This document shows positions 25,012-34,201 of a stretch of DNA of 64,000 nucleotides, one piece after another (positions within the stretch are counted from its first letter, which is position 1; each line of letters opens with the position of its first letter). The position numbers and the translations under genes are program-made. Below the pieces are notes generated by a model. The model did not search any database, was not told where the DNA came from, and was given only the letters and a program-made list of their open reading frames with translations. This DNA is from Nocardia ignorata NBRC 108230 (GTDB lineage Bacteria; Actinomycetota; Actinomycetes; Mycobacteriales; Mycobacteriaceae): NCBI RefSeq assembly GCF_001612905.1, contig NZ_BDBI01000025.1, positions 186,001 to 250,000 of the forward strand, given 5' to 3'.

Positions 25012-28000
25012 ATGTTCTCGAAAGTCTTGGTCGCCAATCGCGGCGAGATCGCTATCCGTGCCTTCCGCGCGGCCTACGAACTCGGCATCGGAACGGTCGC
25101 GGTCTTCCCGCACGAGGACCGCAACTCTGTCCACCGGCTGAAGGCGGCCGAGTCGTATCAGATCGGCGAGGAGGGGCACCCGGTCCGGGCGTACCTCTCG
25201 ATCGAGGCGATCATCGACGCGGCCAAGAGCGCGGGCGCCGACGCCATCTACCCCGGCTACGGATTCCTGTCGGAGAACCCCGACCTCGCCGCGGCCTGCG
25301 CACGCGAGGGCATCACCTTCATCGGCCCGTCGGCGCAGGTCCTGGAAATGGCGGGCAACAAGGCGACTGCCATCGAGGCCGCCCGGGCCGCCGGTCTGCC
25401 GGTGCTGAAGTCGAGTGAACCGAGTGCCGACATCGACGAGCTGCTCGCCGCATCGGAGCAGCTCGAGTACCCGATCTTCGTCAAGGCCGTGGCCGGTGGT
25501 GGCGGGCGCGGTATGCGCCGGGTCGCCGCGCCGGAGCAGCTGCGCGAGTCGATCGAGGCGGCCTCGCGCGAGGCCGAGTCGGCCTTCGGCGACCCCACGG
25601 TGTTCCTCGAGCAGGCGGTGGTGAACCCGCGCCACATCGAGGTGCAGATCCTGGCCGACCAGCACGGCAATGTGATGCACCTGTTCGAGCGCGACTGCTC
25701 GCTGCAGCGCCGCCACCAGAAGGTCATCGAGCTCGCGCCCGCCCCGAACCTCGACCCGGCGCTGCGCGAGCGGATCTGCGCCGACGCCGTCGCCTTCGCC
25801 CGCCAGATCGGATACAGCAACGCGGGCACCGTCGAGTTCCTGCTCGACGAGCGCGGCAACCACGTGTTCATCGAGATGAACCCGCGCATCCAGGTGGAGC
25901 ACACGGTGACCGAGGAGATCACCGATGTCGACCTGGTGCAGTCGCAGTTGCGCATCGCGGCCGGGGAAACCCTCGCCGACCTGGGCCTGAGCCAGGACAA
26001 GGTGGCGATCCGCGGCGCCGCGCTGCAGTGCCGCATCACCACCGAGGACCCGGCCAACGGTTTCCGTCCCGACACCGGGCGCATCACCGCCTACCGCACG
26101 CCCGGCGGCGCGGGTATCCGTCTCGACGGCGGCGCGAACCTGGGCGCGGAGATCGGCGCCTACTTCGACTCCATGCTGGTCAAGCTCACCTGCCGCGGCC
26201 GCGACCTGCCCGCCGCCGCCGCTCGTGCCCGCCGCGCGCTGGCCGAGTTCCGCATCCGTGGCGTGACGACCAATATCCCGTTCCTGCTGTCGGTGCTCGA
26301 CGATCCCGACTTCCAGGCGGGCCGGGTGACCACCTCCTTCATCGACGAGCGCCCGGAACTGCTCACCTCGCGCGGGTCGGCCGACCGTGGCACCAAGATC
26401 CTGACCTACCTGGCCGATGTCACCGTCAACAAGCCCAACGGTGACCGCCCGACCACGGTGTACCCCTACGACAAGCTGCCCGCCGTCGACCTGACGGTGC
26501 CGCCGCCGGACGGTTCGCGGCAGCGGCTGCTCGCCCTCGGACCGGAAGGTTTCGCGAAGGCCCTGCGCGAGCAGAAGGCCGTCGGCGTCACCGACACCAC
26601 CTTCCGCGACGCGCATCAGTCGCTGCTCGCCACCCGGGTGCGCACCAACGGCCTGCTCGGTGTGGCGGGCCACGTCGCCCGGCTCACCCCCGAGCTGCTG
26701 TCGATCGAGGCGTGGGGCGGCGCGACTTACGATGTGGCGCTTCGCTTCCTGCACGAGGATCCGTGGGAGCGCCTCGCCGCGCTGCGCGAGGCGGTGCCGA
26801 ACATCTGTCTGCAGATGCTGCTGCGCGGCCGCAACACCGTCGGCTACACGCCGTACCCGGAGCAGGTGACGCGGGCGTTCGTGTCCGAGGCCGCCACCAC
26901 CGGCATCGACATCTTCCGCATCTTCGACGCGCTCAACAATGTCGACCAGATGCGCCCGGCCATCGACGCGGTCCGCGAGACCGGCACCTCGATCGCCGAG
27001 GTCGCCATGTCCTACACCGGCGACCTGCTGAACCCCGACGAGCAGCTCTACACGCTCGACTACTACCTGAAGCTGGCCGAGCAGATCGTCGACGCGGGTG
27101 CCCACGTCCTGGCCATCAAGGACATGGCCGGTCTGCTGCGCGCACCGGCGGCCGCGAAGCTGGTCACCGCGCTGCGCAGCAACTTCGATCTGCCCGTGCA
27201 CGTGCACACCCACGACACACCCGGCGGTCAGCTCGCCACCTACCTCGCCGCCTGGCAGGCCGGTGCCGACGCCGTCGACGGCGCGAGCGCCGCGATGGCG
27301 GGTACCACGTCGCAGCCCGCGCTGTCGGCGATCGTCGCCGCGGCCGCGCACACCGAGCGCGATACCGGCCTGAACCTGCAGAACGTGTGCGACCTCGAGC
27401 CGTACTGGGAGGCGTTGCGCAAGGTGTACGCGCCGTTCGAGTCGGGGCTGCCCGCGCCGACCGGGCGCGTGTACACCCACGAGATCCCCGGCGGCCAGCT
27501 GTCGAACCTGCGTCAGCAGGCGATCGCGCTCGGCCTCGGTGACCGGTTCGAGGAGGTCGAGGCCAAGTACGCGGCGGCCGACCGGCTGCTCGGTCGTCTC
27601 ATCAAGGTGACGCCGTCGTCGAAGGTCGTCGGCGACCTGGCCCTGGCCCTAGTCGGTTCCGGGGTCGACATCGAGGACTTCGCCGCCGACCCCGGCCGCT
27701 ACGACATCCCGGACTCGGTGATCGGTTTCCTGCGCGGCGAACTCGGCGAACCGGCCGGTGGCTGGCCCGAACCGTTCCGCAGCAAGGCCCTGGCCGGCCG
27801 CAGCGAACCCAAGCCGGAAACCCCGCTCACCCAGGCGGATCAGGCCGGGCTCGACGGCACTTCCGAAGAGCGGCGCGCCACCCTCAACCGGCTGCTGTTC
27901 CCCGGCCCGACCGCCGAGTTCCTGGCCCACCGCGACAAGTACGGCGACACCACCGGTCTGTCGGAGAACCAGTTCTTCTACGGTCTGCGCCGCGGCGAGG

Positions 28001-28410
28001 AGCACCGGGTGCAGCTCGAGAAGGGCGTCACCCTGCTCATCGGTCTGGAAGCCATCTCCGAGCCGGACGAGAAGGGCATGCGCACGGTCATGTGCATCAT
28101 GAACGGGCAGCTGCGCCCGATCGCGGTGCGTGACCGGTCGGTCGCCTCCGAGGTGCCTGCCGCCGAGAAGGCCGACAAGAACAACCCCGGTCACATCGCG
28201 GCACCGTTCGCCGGTGTGGTGACCCTCGCGGTCACCGAGGGCGACACCATCAACGCCGGTGACACCGTCGGCACCATCGAGGCCATGAAGATGGAAGCGG
28301 CCATCACCGCGCCGCGCGCCGGTGTGGTCCGGCGCATCGCCACCGCCAAGGTGCAGCAGGTCGAAGGTGGGGATCTGCTGGTGGAACTGGCCGCGCGCGA
28401 GTCGGAATGA
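25012..28410 (+). CDS. pyc: Pyruvate carboxylase
   Basis: A 1132-residue single-chain biotin enzyme that carboxylates pyruvate to oxaloacetate. Domains in order: biotin carboxylase (1 to about 450, with the glycine-rich ATP loop AVAGGGGRGMRRV and the EMNPRIQVEHTVTE motif), carboxyltransferase (about 520-800, with DTTFRDAHQSLLATR and MAGTTSQPALS), a central allosteric/tetramerisation region, and the biotin carrier domain with EAMKMEA, whose Lys1093 is the biotin site. ATG 25012 begins the normal MFSKVLVANRGEIAIRAFR. Open frame upstream is unlikely coding. The stop overlaps rsmD by four bases. Divergent from the RamB/PrpR-type regulator, which may control it. Confidence 0.97.
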   Translation: MFSKVLVANRGEIAIRAFRAAYELGIGTVAVFPHEDRNSVHRLKAAESYQIGEEGHPVRAYLSIEAIIDAAKSAGADAIYPGYGFLSENPDLAAACAREGITFIGPSAQVLEMAGNKATAIEAARAAGLPVLKSSEPSADIDELLAASEQLEYPIFVKAVAGGGGRGMRRVAAPEQLRESIEAASREAESAFGDPTVFLEQAVVNPRHIEVQILADQHGNVMHLFERDCSLQRRHQKVIELAPAPNLDPALRERICADAVAFARQIGYSNAGTVEFLLDERGNHVFIEMNPRIQVEHTVTEEITDVDLVQSQLRIAAGETLADLGLSQDKVAIRGAALQCRITTEDPANGFRPDTGRITAYRTPGGAGIRLDGGANLGAEIGAYFDSMLVKLTCRGRDLPAAAARARRALAEFRIRGVTTNIPFLLSVLDDPDFQAGRVTTSFIDERPELLTSRGSADRGTKILTYLADVTVNKPNGDRPTTVYPYDKLPAVDLTVPPPDGSRQRLLALGPEGFAKALREQKAVGVTDTTFRDAHQSLLATRVRTNGLLGVAGHVARLTPELLSIEAWGGATYDVALRFLHEDPWERLAALREAVPNICLQMLLRGRNTVGYTPYPEQVTRAFVSEAATTGIDIFRIFDALNNVDQMRPAIDAVRETGTSIAEVAMSYTGDLLNPDEQLYTLDYYLKLAEQIVDAGAHVLAIKDMAGLLRAPAAAKLVTALRSNFDLPVHVHTHDTPGGQLATYLAAWQAGADAVDGASAAMAGTTSQPALSAIVAAAAHTERDTGLNLQNVCDLEPYWEALRKVYAPFESGLPAPTGRVYTHEIPGGQLSNLRQQAIALGLGDRFEEVEAKYAAADRLLGRLIKVTPSSKVVGDLALALVGSGVDIEDFAADPGRYDIPDSVIGFLRGELGEPAGGWPEPFRSKALAGRSEPKPETPLTQADQAGLDGTSEERRATLNRLLFPGPTAEFLAHRDKYGDTTGLSENQFFYGLRRGEEHRVQLEKGVTLLIGLEAISEPDEKGMRTVMCIMNGQLRPIAVRDRSVASEVPAAEKADKNNPGHIAAPFAGVVTLAVTEGDTINAGDTVGTIEAMKMEAAITAPRAGVVRRIATAKVQQVEGGDLLVELAARESE

Positions 28411-28970
28411 CCCGCATCATCGCCGGTGTGGCCGGCGGGCGGCGCCTCGCGGTGCCGCCCGCCGGTACCCGGCCCACCTCCGACCGGGTGCGTGAGGCGC
28501 TGTTCAGCGCGATCGATGCCCGGCTCGATCTCGACGGTGCACGGGTACTCGACCTGTACGCCGGATCGGGCGCGCTCGGGCTGGAAGCCCTCTCGCGCGG
28601 CGCGTCCCAGGCGTTGTTGATCGAGGCCGATCGCAAGGCGGGTGCGGTGGTGCGCGCCAATATCGCCGAGCTGAACCTGCCCGGTGCTGAACTGCGGCTC
28701 GGCAGCGTCTCCTCGGTACTGGCGCGTCCGGCTCCCGTGGCGTACGACGTGGTGTTCTCCGACCCGCCTTACGACGTGAGCACCGACGACGTCACCGCCG
28801 ACCTGCGAGCCCTCGCCGAACACGGCTGGCTCGCCCCCGAGGCGCTCGTGGTAGTGGAACGTTCCATCCGATCGCCCGAAATCGCCTGGCCCGCAGGGTA
28901 TTCGGTGCTGAAGGCACGCAAATACGGGGAGACCAGGATCGAGCTCGCCGAGTTCGGTGCTAGCGTCTGA
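28407..28970 (+). CDS. rsmD: 16S rRNA (guanine-966-N2)-methyltransferase
   Basis: A 187-residue SAM-dependent methyltransferase. The SAM motif LDLYAGSGALGLEALSRG is near residues 47-64, and the catalytic DPPY motif for exocyclic amine methylation lies near residue 118. ATG overlaps the pyc stop as ATGA (28407-28410). coaD follows after three bases. The pyc-rsmD-coaD order matches mycobacteria. Confidence 0.94.
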   Translation: MTRIIAGVAGGRRLAVPPAGTRPTSDRVREALFSAIDARLDLDGARVLDLYAGSGALGLEALSRGASQALLIEADRKAGAVVRANIAELNLPGAELRLGSVSSVLARPAPVAYDVVFSDPPYDVSTDDVTADLRALAEHGWLAPEALVVVERSIRSPEIAWPAGYSVLKARKYGETRIELAEFGASV

Positions 28971-28973
28971 GCT

Positions 28974-29462
28974 ATGGCTGCTGCAGCACTGTGCCCCGGT
29001 TCCTTCGACCCGGTCACCAACGGTCACCTCGACGTGTTCACCCGCGCCGCCGCGCAATTCGACGAGGTCATCGTCACCGTGATGGTGAATCCCAAGAAGC
29101 AGGGCATGTTCACCGTCGAGGAGCGCATGGAACTGCTGCGCGAATCGGTAGCGCACCTGCCCAACGTCCGCGTCGCATCGTGGCAGGGGCTCACCGTCGA
29201 CTTCGCGAAGCAGGAGGGCGTCACGGCGATCGTGAAGGGCCTGCGCGACGCGGGCGACTTCGGCTACGAACTGCAGATGGCCCAGATGAACCACAAACTG
29301 GCGGGCGTCGACACCTTCTTCATCGCCACCAACCCGTCACTGAGCTTCCTGTCCAGCTCCCTGGTGAAGGAAGTAGCGGCCTACGGCGGCGACGTCACCG
29401 ACATGCTCCCCCCGGCCGTCCACAAGCGCCTCCTCGACCGCCTGGCCGAGCGGCGCGGCTAG
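28974..29462 (+). CDS. coaD: Phosphopantetheine adenylyltransferase
   Basis: A 162-residue enzyme for the fourth step of coenzyme A synthesis, adding AMP to 4'-phosphopantetheine. PGSFDPVTNGHLDVFTRA near residues 9-26 carries the TxGH-type nucleotide site (here TNGH). FLSSSLVKEVA near residues 125-135 is the second ATP motif. The stop codon shares the four bases CTAG with the convergent GtrA-like gene (29459-29462). Confidence 0.97.
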   Translation: MAAAALCPGSFDPVTNGHLDVFTRAAAQFDEVIVTVMVNPKKQGMFTVEERMELLRESVAHLPNVRVASWQGLTVDFAKQEGVTAIVKGLRDAGDFGYELQMAQMNHKLAGVDTFFIATNPSLSFLSSSLVKEVAAYGGDVTDMLPPAVHKRLLDRLAERRG

Positions 29463-29974
29463 AAGACGAAGCCGCGCAGCGCCAGGAAGCGGAGGCCGCC
29501 GACGGCGGCGGTGATGGTGAGGACGGCCAGCGCCTGCGCGACATCGCCGAGACCGGGGGCCCAGACACCGAGCGCGCCGAGGCTCGCCGTCGTGATGACC
29601 AGCCCGAGCAGGGCGAGCCCACCACCTTCCCACTGCGCGGTGAACCAGCCGACGCGATCGGCGGCGTGGAAGGTGAGCTGACGGTGCAGTTCGTTGGCGA
29701 TCACGGTGCTCACGATCGAGCCGACCACATTGGCCACCAGCGGGCCCGTGCCGATCGTCGCGAAGAACAGCAGAACGTAGGCGATATTGCTGGCGCCGCC
29801 GACCAGGGCGAAGCGGATGAGCTGGGGGAAGGCGCGGTCGTCACGCACATAGCGCAGCGCGCGGTCGAGGCGCGGACGGACCGCGGGCGGTGCGGGCATC
29901 GTCGTGGGATACGGGGCGAACCAGGGTGTGAAAACGCTCGTCACCGGATACTTCGGTGTTTCCAGGACGGTCAT
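29459..29974 (-). CDS. GtrA-family membrane protein
   Basis: A 171-residue protein with four predicted transmembrane helices in the C-terminal 125 residues (FALVGGASNIAYVLLFFA first, then VANVVGSIVSTVIANELH). That is the GtrA/DPMS fold of polyprenyl-phosphate sugar flippases or accessory proteins. The first 45 residues are cytoplasmic and proline-rich. ATG 29974 was chosen because GGAG precedes it by six bases. No glycosyltransferase partner is adjacent, so its sugar is unknown. Confidence 0.85.
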   Translation of the reverse strand: MTVLETPKYPVTSVFTPWFAPYPTTMPAPPAVRPRLDRALRYVRDDRAFPQLIRFALVGGASNIAYVLLFFATIGTGPLVANVVGSIVSTVIANELHRQLTFHAADRVGWFTAQWEGGGLALLGLVITTASLGALGVWAPGLGDVAQALAVLTITAAVGGLRFLALRGFVF

Positions 29975-30181
29975 GATCGCTCCGATCGCGGTACAGGCGT
30001 CGACGCCGTTGTCGTGCCCTTCGATCGTAGCGAAGTGGAGGGTTGCACTCCACTTGATATTCGTGCGATCTCGGACACTGTCGCGACACACCGCGCCGAC
30101 ATTCGGCACACCGGCCGATCACGGGCAGACTGGGCACGGCGGTAGCCGTTTTCGCCGTGAGTCCGCAGGAGGGTAGTGAGC

Positions 30182-30955
30182 ATGTATCGCGTATTCGAAG
30201 CACTCGACGAGCTCGTCGCCATCGTCGAGGAGGCGCGCGGCATCCCGCCGACCCGCAGCTGCATCGTGCCCCGAGGCGACGTCCTCGAGCTCCTCGACGA
30301 CGTCCGTGACGCCCTGCCCGGCGAACTCGACGACGCCCAGGACGTACTCGACCACCGCGACAAGATCGTCGGCGACGCCCGCGCGGGCGCCGAGACCACC
30401 ATCACCTCCGCCAACGAGCAGGCCCGAACCACCGTCGAGGACGCCCGCGCCGAGGCCGACCGGATCCTGGCCGACGCCAAAGCCCATGCCGACCGCATGG
30501 TCGCCGAGGCCACCGCGCACGCCGACCGGCTCGTCGCCGCCGCGCAGGCCGAAGCCGACCAGGTGGTCGCCGACGGCAACGCCGAATACGACGAACTCAC
30601 CGGCCGCGCCCAGATCGATGCCGACCGGGCCATCGAGGCGGGCAAGGCCTCCTACGAACGCTCGGTCGCCGACGGCGAGGCCGAGCAGGCCCGGCTGGTC
30701 TCGCAGACCGAGGTCGTGCGGGCCGCGCATGCCGAGTCCGCGCGCCTGATCGACGAGGCGCAGGCAGAGTCCGACCGGGTCCGCGCCGAATGCGACGAAT
30801 ACGTCGATCAGCGGATGGCCGAATTCGACGGCAAACTCGCCGCACTCGAGGAGACGCTCACCACCACCCGGCGCACGATCACCCGCGGCCGCAGGCACAT
30901 GCGCGGCGCTCCGGCGCCCGACTATCCCGAATACGCCGCCGAGCACCGCCGGTGA
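30182..30955 (+). CDS. sepIVA: SepIVA-like DivIVA-domain coiled-coil protein (Rv2927c-like)
   Basis: A 257-residue protein, almost all coiled coil. A short globular N-terminus (MYRVFEALDELVAIVEEARG) is followed by long alanine- and glutamate-rich helices with repeating AEADRI/AHADRM heptads from about residue 60 to 230. The mycobacterial orthologue SepIVA is a known division and cell-elongation factor near the inner membrane. GGAGGG at the right distance supports ATG 30182 rather than GTG 30176. Genomic position next to the DUF177-rnc run is conserved. Confidence 0.85.
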   Translation: MYRVFEALDELVAIVEEARGIPPTRSCIVPRGDVLELLDDVRDALPGELDDAQDVLDHRDKIVGDARAGAETTITSANEQARTTVEDARAEADRILADAKAHADRMVAEATAHADRLVAAAQAEADQVVADGNAEYDELTGRAQIDADRAIEAGKASYERSVADGEAEQARLVSQTEVVRAAHAESARLIDEAQAESDRVRAECDEYVDQRMAEFDGKLAALEETLTTTRRTITRGRRHMRGAPAPDYPEYAAEHRR

Positions 30956-31031
30956 CGTTTTGAATTCGGACGGGGTCCTGCATTACTGTTGAGTGGTTGC
31001 CCACGATCCCCTCAGCAGAAGTGAGTTTGTG

Positions 31032-31718
31032 ATGTCCGCCCGTTCCGGTTCGCCTTCGCGTCCGCACAAGACCAGCAACGGTCCTGTGTCCGACGCGGGT
31101 TTCGTGCTGGATGTCCGCAATCTCGGCCGTCGGCCGGGAACCATGCGGGAGGTGCGGCGCACCGCCACCGAGCACGAGCGGATGGGTCTCGACCTGATCG
31201 CCATCCCGGCCGACGCCGAGGTGGACCTGGACCTGCAGTTGCAGGCCGTCTCGGAGGGCGTGCTGGTCACCGGCACGGTGTCCGGGCCGACGGTCGGGGA
31301 GTGCTCGCGCTGCCTCGAGCCGTTCGAGGACCGGGTCGAGGTTCGTCTGACGGAACTGTTCGCGTATCCGGACAGCAAGACCGAGCAGACGACCGAGGAC
31401 GCCGAGGTCTACCGCATGGAAGACGACCTCATCGACCTCGAGCCGGTGATTCTCGACGCCATCGGGCTGGAGCTTCCGCTGCAGCCGCTGTGCACGCCGG
31501 ACTGCGCGGGCCTGTGCCCCGAATGCGGTGTGCGGATGGCGATTGCCGGTCCCGATCATGGGCATGAGATACTGGATCCCCGCTGGGCCAAGTTGGCATC
31601 GTTCGCCACCGAGGCGCCCGGCACCGGCGATCCCGCCGAGGGTTCCACCCCCCAAGACCGATCCGCTCCCGGGGCAGACGACGCCCGTGTGGTCAGCGAA
31701 AACCAAGAGGAGAAGTAG
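31032..31718 (+). CDS. YceD/DUF177-family protein
   Basis: A 228-residue DUF177 (YceD) protein, the partner typically encoded just before rpmF. The zinc-type cysteines are seen as CSRCLEPF near residue 95 and CTPDCAGLCPECG near residue 158. In other bacteria and plants YceD/DUF177 proteins affect 23S rRNA processing. The C-terminal 35 residues are acidic and probably disordered. ATG 31032 is used, while GTG 30993 would extend it by 13 residues. rpmF starts three bases after the stop. Confidence 0.88.
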   Translation: MSARSGSPSRPHKTSNGPVSDAGFVLDVRNLGRRPGTMREVRRTATEHERMGLDLIAIPADAEVDLDLQLQAVSEGVLVTGTVSGPTVGECSRCLEPFEDRVEVRLTELFAYPDSKTEQTTEDAEVYRMEDDLIDLEPVILDAIGLELPLQPLCTPDCAGLCPECGVRMAIAGPDHGHEILDPRWAKLASFATEAPGTGDPAEGSTPQDRSAPGADDARVVSENQEEK

Positions 31719-31720
31719 CC

Positions 31721-31903
31721 GTGGCTGTTCCCAAGCGCCGGATGTCCCGTTCCAACACCCGGTCGCGGCGCAGCCAGTGGAAGGCCGTCGCGCCGACCCT
31801 GGTGACCTGCCCGAACCGTGCCTGCGGTGAGAAGACCCTCCCGCACATCGCGTGCCCGTCCTGCGGTACCTACAAGGGCCGCCAGGTCACCGCTGCTGTC
31901 TGA
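31721..31903 (+). CDS. rpmF: 50S ribosomal protein L32
   Basis: A 60-residue large-subunit protein with MAVPKRRMSRSNTRSRRSQ at its start and a zinc site (CPNRAC and CPSC). GAGGAGAAG precedes GTG 31721. It lies between the DUF177 gene and rnc, a conserved translation/RNA cluster. Confidence 0.95.
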   Translation: MAVPKRRMSRSNTRSRRSQWKAVAPTLVTCPNRACGEKTLPHIACPSCGTYKGRQVTAAV

Positions 31904-31925
31904 TCGTCCGATCAAACGTAGCGAC

Positions 31926-32645
31926 GTGACCGATCACGCCAGTCTCCTCGCCGCCCTCGGTGTCGACGTACGACCGGAGCTTCTGCGCCTCGCGCTGACG
32001 CACCGGTCGTACGCGTACGAGAACGGTGGCCTGCCGACCAACGAGCGCCTGGAATTCCTCGGCGACTCGGTGCTCGGCCTGAGCATCACCGAACGCCTCT
32101 ACACCGAGCACCCGGAGAAGTCCGAGGGTGAACTCGCGAAGCTGCGCGCCAGTGTGGTGAACATGCACGCGCTCGCCGAAGTGGCGCGTGGCCTCGGCGA
32201 CGGCGGACTCGGTCAATACCTGCTGCTCGGCAAGGGCGAAGAGCTCACCGGCGGCCGCGACAAGCCGAGCATCCTCGCCGACGGCATGGAGTCGCTGCTC
32301 GGTGCGGTGCACCTCGAGCACGGCATCGAGGTCGCGCGTGGTGTGGTCCTTCGCCTGTTCGCCGATCTCCTCGAGCGCGGTCCACGCATGGGCGCGGGCC
32401 TCGACTGGAAGACCAGCTTGCAGGAGCTCACCGCCGAACGCGGTCTCGGCGTGCCCGCCTACGAGATCACCTCCACCGGCCCGGATCACAACAAGGAGTT
32501 CACCGCCACCACGGTGATCGCCGGCAATCCGTACGGTTCGGGTGTCGGCCGCTCCAAGAAGGAAGCCGAGCAGAAGGCCGCCGGTGCCGCCTACAAGGCG
32601 CTCACCGAGAAGACCGCCGCCGCGGACGAAGCCGCCCAAGCCTGA
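31926..32645 (+). CDS. rnc: Ribonuclease III
   Basis: A 239-residue double-stranded-RNA endonuclease. The signature ERLEFLGDSVLGLSI carries the acidic metal ligands near residues 39-53, and DGMESLLGAVHLE near 119-131 gives the second set. A dsRNA-binding domain fills residues about 160-230. The frame is open upstream through rpmF. GTG 31926 is selected because the conserved sequence starts right after it (DHASLLAALG), though the ribosome site is weak. mutM follows one base after the stop. Confidence 0.95.
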   Translation: MTDHASLLAALGVDVRPELLRLALTHRSYAYENGGLPTNERLEFLGDSVLGLSITERLYTEHPEKSEGELAKLRASVVNMHALAEVARGLGDGGLGQYLLLGKGEELTGGRDKPSILADGMESLLGAVHLEHGIEVARGVVLRLFADLLERGPRMGAGLDWKTSLQELTAERGLGVPAYEITSTGPDHNKEFTATTVIAGNPYGSGVGRSKKEAEQKAAGAAYKALTEKTAAADEAAQA

Positions 32646-32646
32646 C

Positions 32647-33555
32647 GTGCCGGAACTTCCCGAAGTCGAGGTGGTGCGGCGCGGTCTGGCCGAGCACGCC
32701 GTCGGCCGGGTCCTCGAGGACGTGACCGTCACCCATCCGCGTGCTGTGCGCAGGCATGTGGCGGGCCCGGCCGACCTGTCCGCGCAGCTCACGGGGCTGC
32801 GCATCGACGCCGCCCACCGTCGCGGCAAGTACCTCTGGCTCACCTTCGATGAGGCCCGGTCGCACCGGGCCGGCAGCGACGCCCCCGCGTCAGCGGCCGC
32901 GATGGACCTGGCCTTGGTCGTGCATCTGGGGATGAGCGGTCAGATGTTGGTTCAGCCCGCCACCGCACCGGTCGAGAAGCACGCCCACATCCGGGCGACC
33001 CTCGACGACGGTGCCGAATTGCGGTTCGTCGACCAGCGCACGTTCGGCGGGTGGTCGCTGGCCGGTCTCGTCGAGGTCGACGGGAGCGTCGTCCCCGACA
33101 CGGTCGCCCACATCGCCCGCGACCCACTCGATCCGCGTTTCGATCGCGAAGCCGTCGTCGCCGCGATCCGGGCAAAGAACACCGAGATCAAACGGGTGCT
33201 GCTCGATCAGACCGTGGTCTCGGGCATCGGGAACATCTATGCCGACGAGGCCCTCTGGAGGGCAGGCTTGCACGGCACCCGCATCGCCGCGAGCCTGACC
33301 CGTCCCGCGCTGCGCACCCTGCTCGACGCCGTCACCGCCGTGATGACCGAGGCACTGGCCGTCGGCGGCACCTCCTTCGACGCGCTGTATGTGAACGTGA
33401 ACGGCGAATCCGGGTATTTCTCCCGGTCACTGGCCGCCTACGGCCGCGAGAACGAACCGTGCGACCGGTGCGGAGCGCTGCTGATCCGTGAGCAGTTCAT
33501 GAATCGCTCGTCGTTTTCCTGTCCGACGTGTCAGCGGAAGCCTCGTCGGCGCTGA
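32647..33555 (+). CDS. mutM: Formamidopyrimidine-DNA glycosylase
   Basis: A 302-residue base-excision repair enzyme for 8-oxoguanine. Its GTG start places the catalytic proline as residue 2 followed by ELPEVE, which fixes the start. Near residue 57 HRRGKYLW carries the conserved lysine. A C-terminal zinc finger (CDRCG and CPTC) is intact. An insertion of about 12 residues (SHRAGSDAPASA, near residue 75) is unremarkable. It completes the rpmF-rnc-mutM run. Beyond it the gene order departs from mycobacteria. Confidence 0.97.
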   Translation: MPELPEVEVVRRGLAEHAVGRVLEDVTVTHPRAVRRHVAGPADLSAQLTGLRIDAAHRRGKYLWLTFDEARSHRAGSDAPASAAAMDLALVVHLGMSGQMLVQPATAPVEKHAHIRATLDDGAELRFVDQRTFGGWSLAGLVEVDGSVVPDTVAHIARDPLDPRFDREAVVAAIRAKNTEIKRVLLDQTVVSGIGNIYADEALWRAGLHGTRIAASLTRPALRTLLDAVTAVMTEALAVGGTSFDALYVNVNGESGYFSRSLAAYGRENEPCDRCGALLIREQFMNRSSFSCPTCQRKPRRR

Positions 33556-33617
33556 TCGCCGCGCGATACCGTTTCCCTGACAGATCTGCCGCAGGTGGGG
33601 TCCGCAGGAGGACGGGT

Positions 33618-34199
33618 ATGCGCAAGCTGACGTATTTCGTGGCATCGACGATCGACGGTTTCATCGCCGCCGAGGACGGGTCGGTGGACTTCTTCCCGGT
33701 GGGCGGTGATCACGTGCCATCGATCATCTCGCAATACCCGGAGACGCTGCCGACCAAGGTGCGCGAGGCGCGCGGGGTCGCGGCGGGCAATATCTACTTC
33801 GACACCGTCATCATGGGGCGCAAGGCCCACGACTTCGGGGTGCGCACCGGCACCGCGAGCCCGTACGAGCATCTGCGCCAGTTCGTCGTGTCGACCACGA
33901 TGCCCGAGCCGCCGGCACCCGGTGTCGAGGTGATCTCGGGCGATCCGGTGGCGGCGGTGCGCGATCTCAAAAAGCAAGCAGGCCTGGGTATCTGGCTCTG
34001 TGGTGGCGGTGAACTCGCCCAGGCCCTACTGCCCGAGATCGATCAGGTGTTCCTGAAGCTGTATCCGGTGCTGCTCGGCACCGGCAGGCCACTGTTCGGT
34101 GGGGGCATGAAACTGCCCGAGCCCGAACGCTTCCGGGTGATTACCAGCCGGGTGTATTCCGACGGTGTCGCCTTCCTCAAGTACGGCCGGATCCGGTAG
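33618..34199 (+). CDS. RibD/dihydrofolate-reductase-fold protein
   Basis: A 193-residue protein with the RibD C-terminal (DHFR-like) fold. It starts KLTYFVASTIDGFIA, has the dinucleotide-binding segment TVIMGRKAHDFG near residues 67-78, and GIWLCGGGELAQALL near 126-140. Such small stand-alone proteins are putative NADPH-dependent reductases of unknown substrate. AGGAGGAC precedes ATG 33618. It opens a stretch of about 15 kb that is not in this place in mycobacteria. Confidence 0.85.
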   Translation: MRKLTYFVASTIDGFIAAEDGSVDFFPVGGDHVPSIISQYPETLPTKVREARGVAAGNIYFDTVIMGRKAHDFGVRTGTASPYEHLRQFVVSTTMPEPPAPGVEVISGDPVAAVRDLKKQAGLGIWLCGGGELAQALLPEIDQVFLKLYPVLLGTGRPLFGGGMKLPEPERFRVITSRVYSDGVAFLKYGRIR

Positions 34200-34201
34200 C
34201 G

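Noticed and set aside
24832..27480. An 882-codon open frame on the minus strand opposite pyc
   Set aside because: Its translation is rich in Gly, Arg, His and Val without any domain, as expected from the complement of GC3-rich codons. The plus-strand frame is a complete pyruvate carboxylase.
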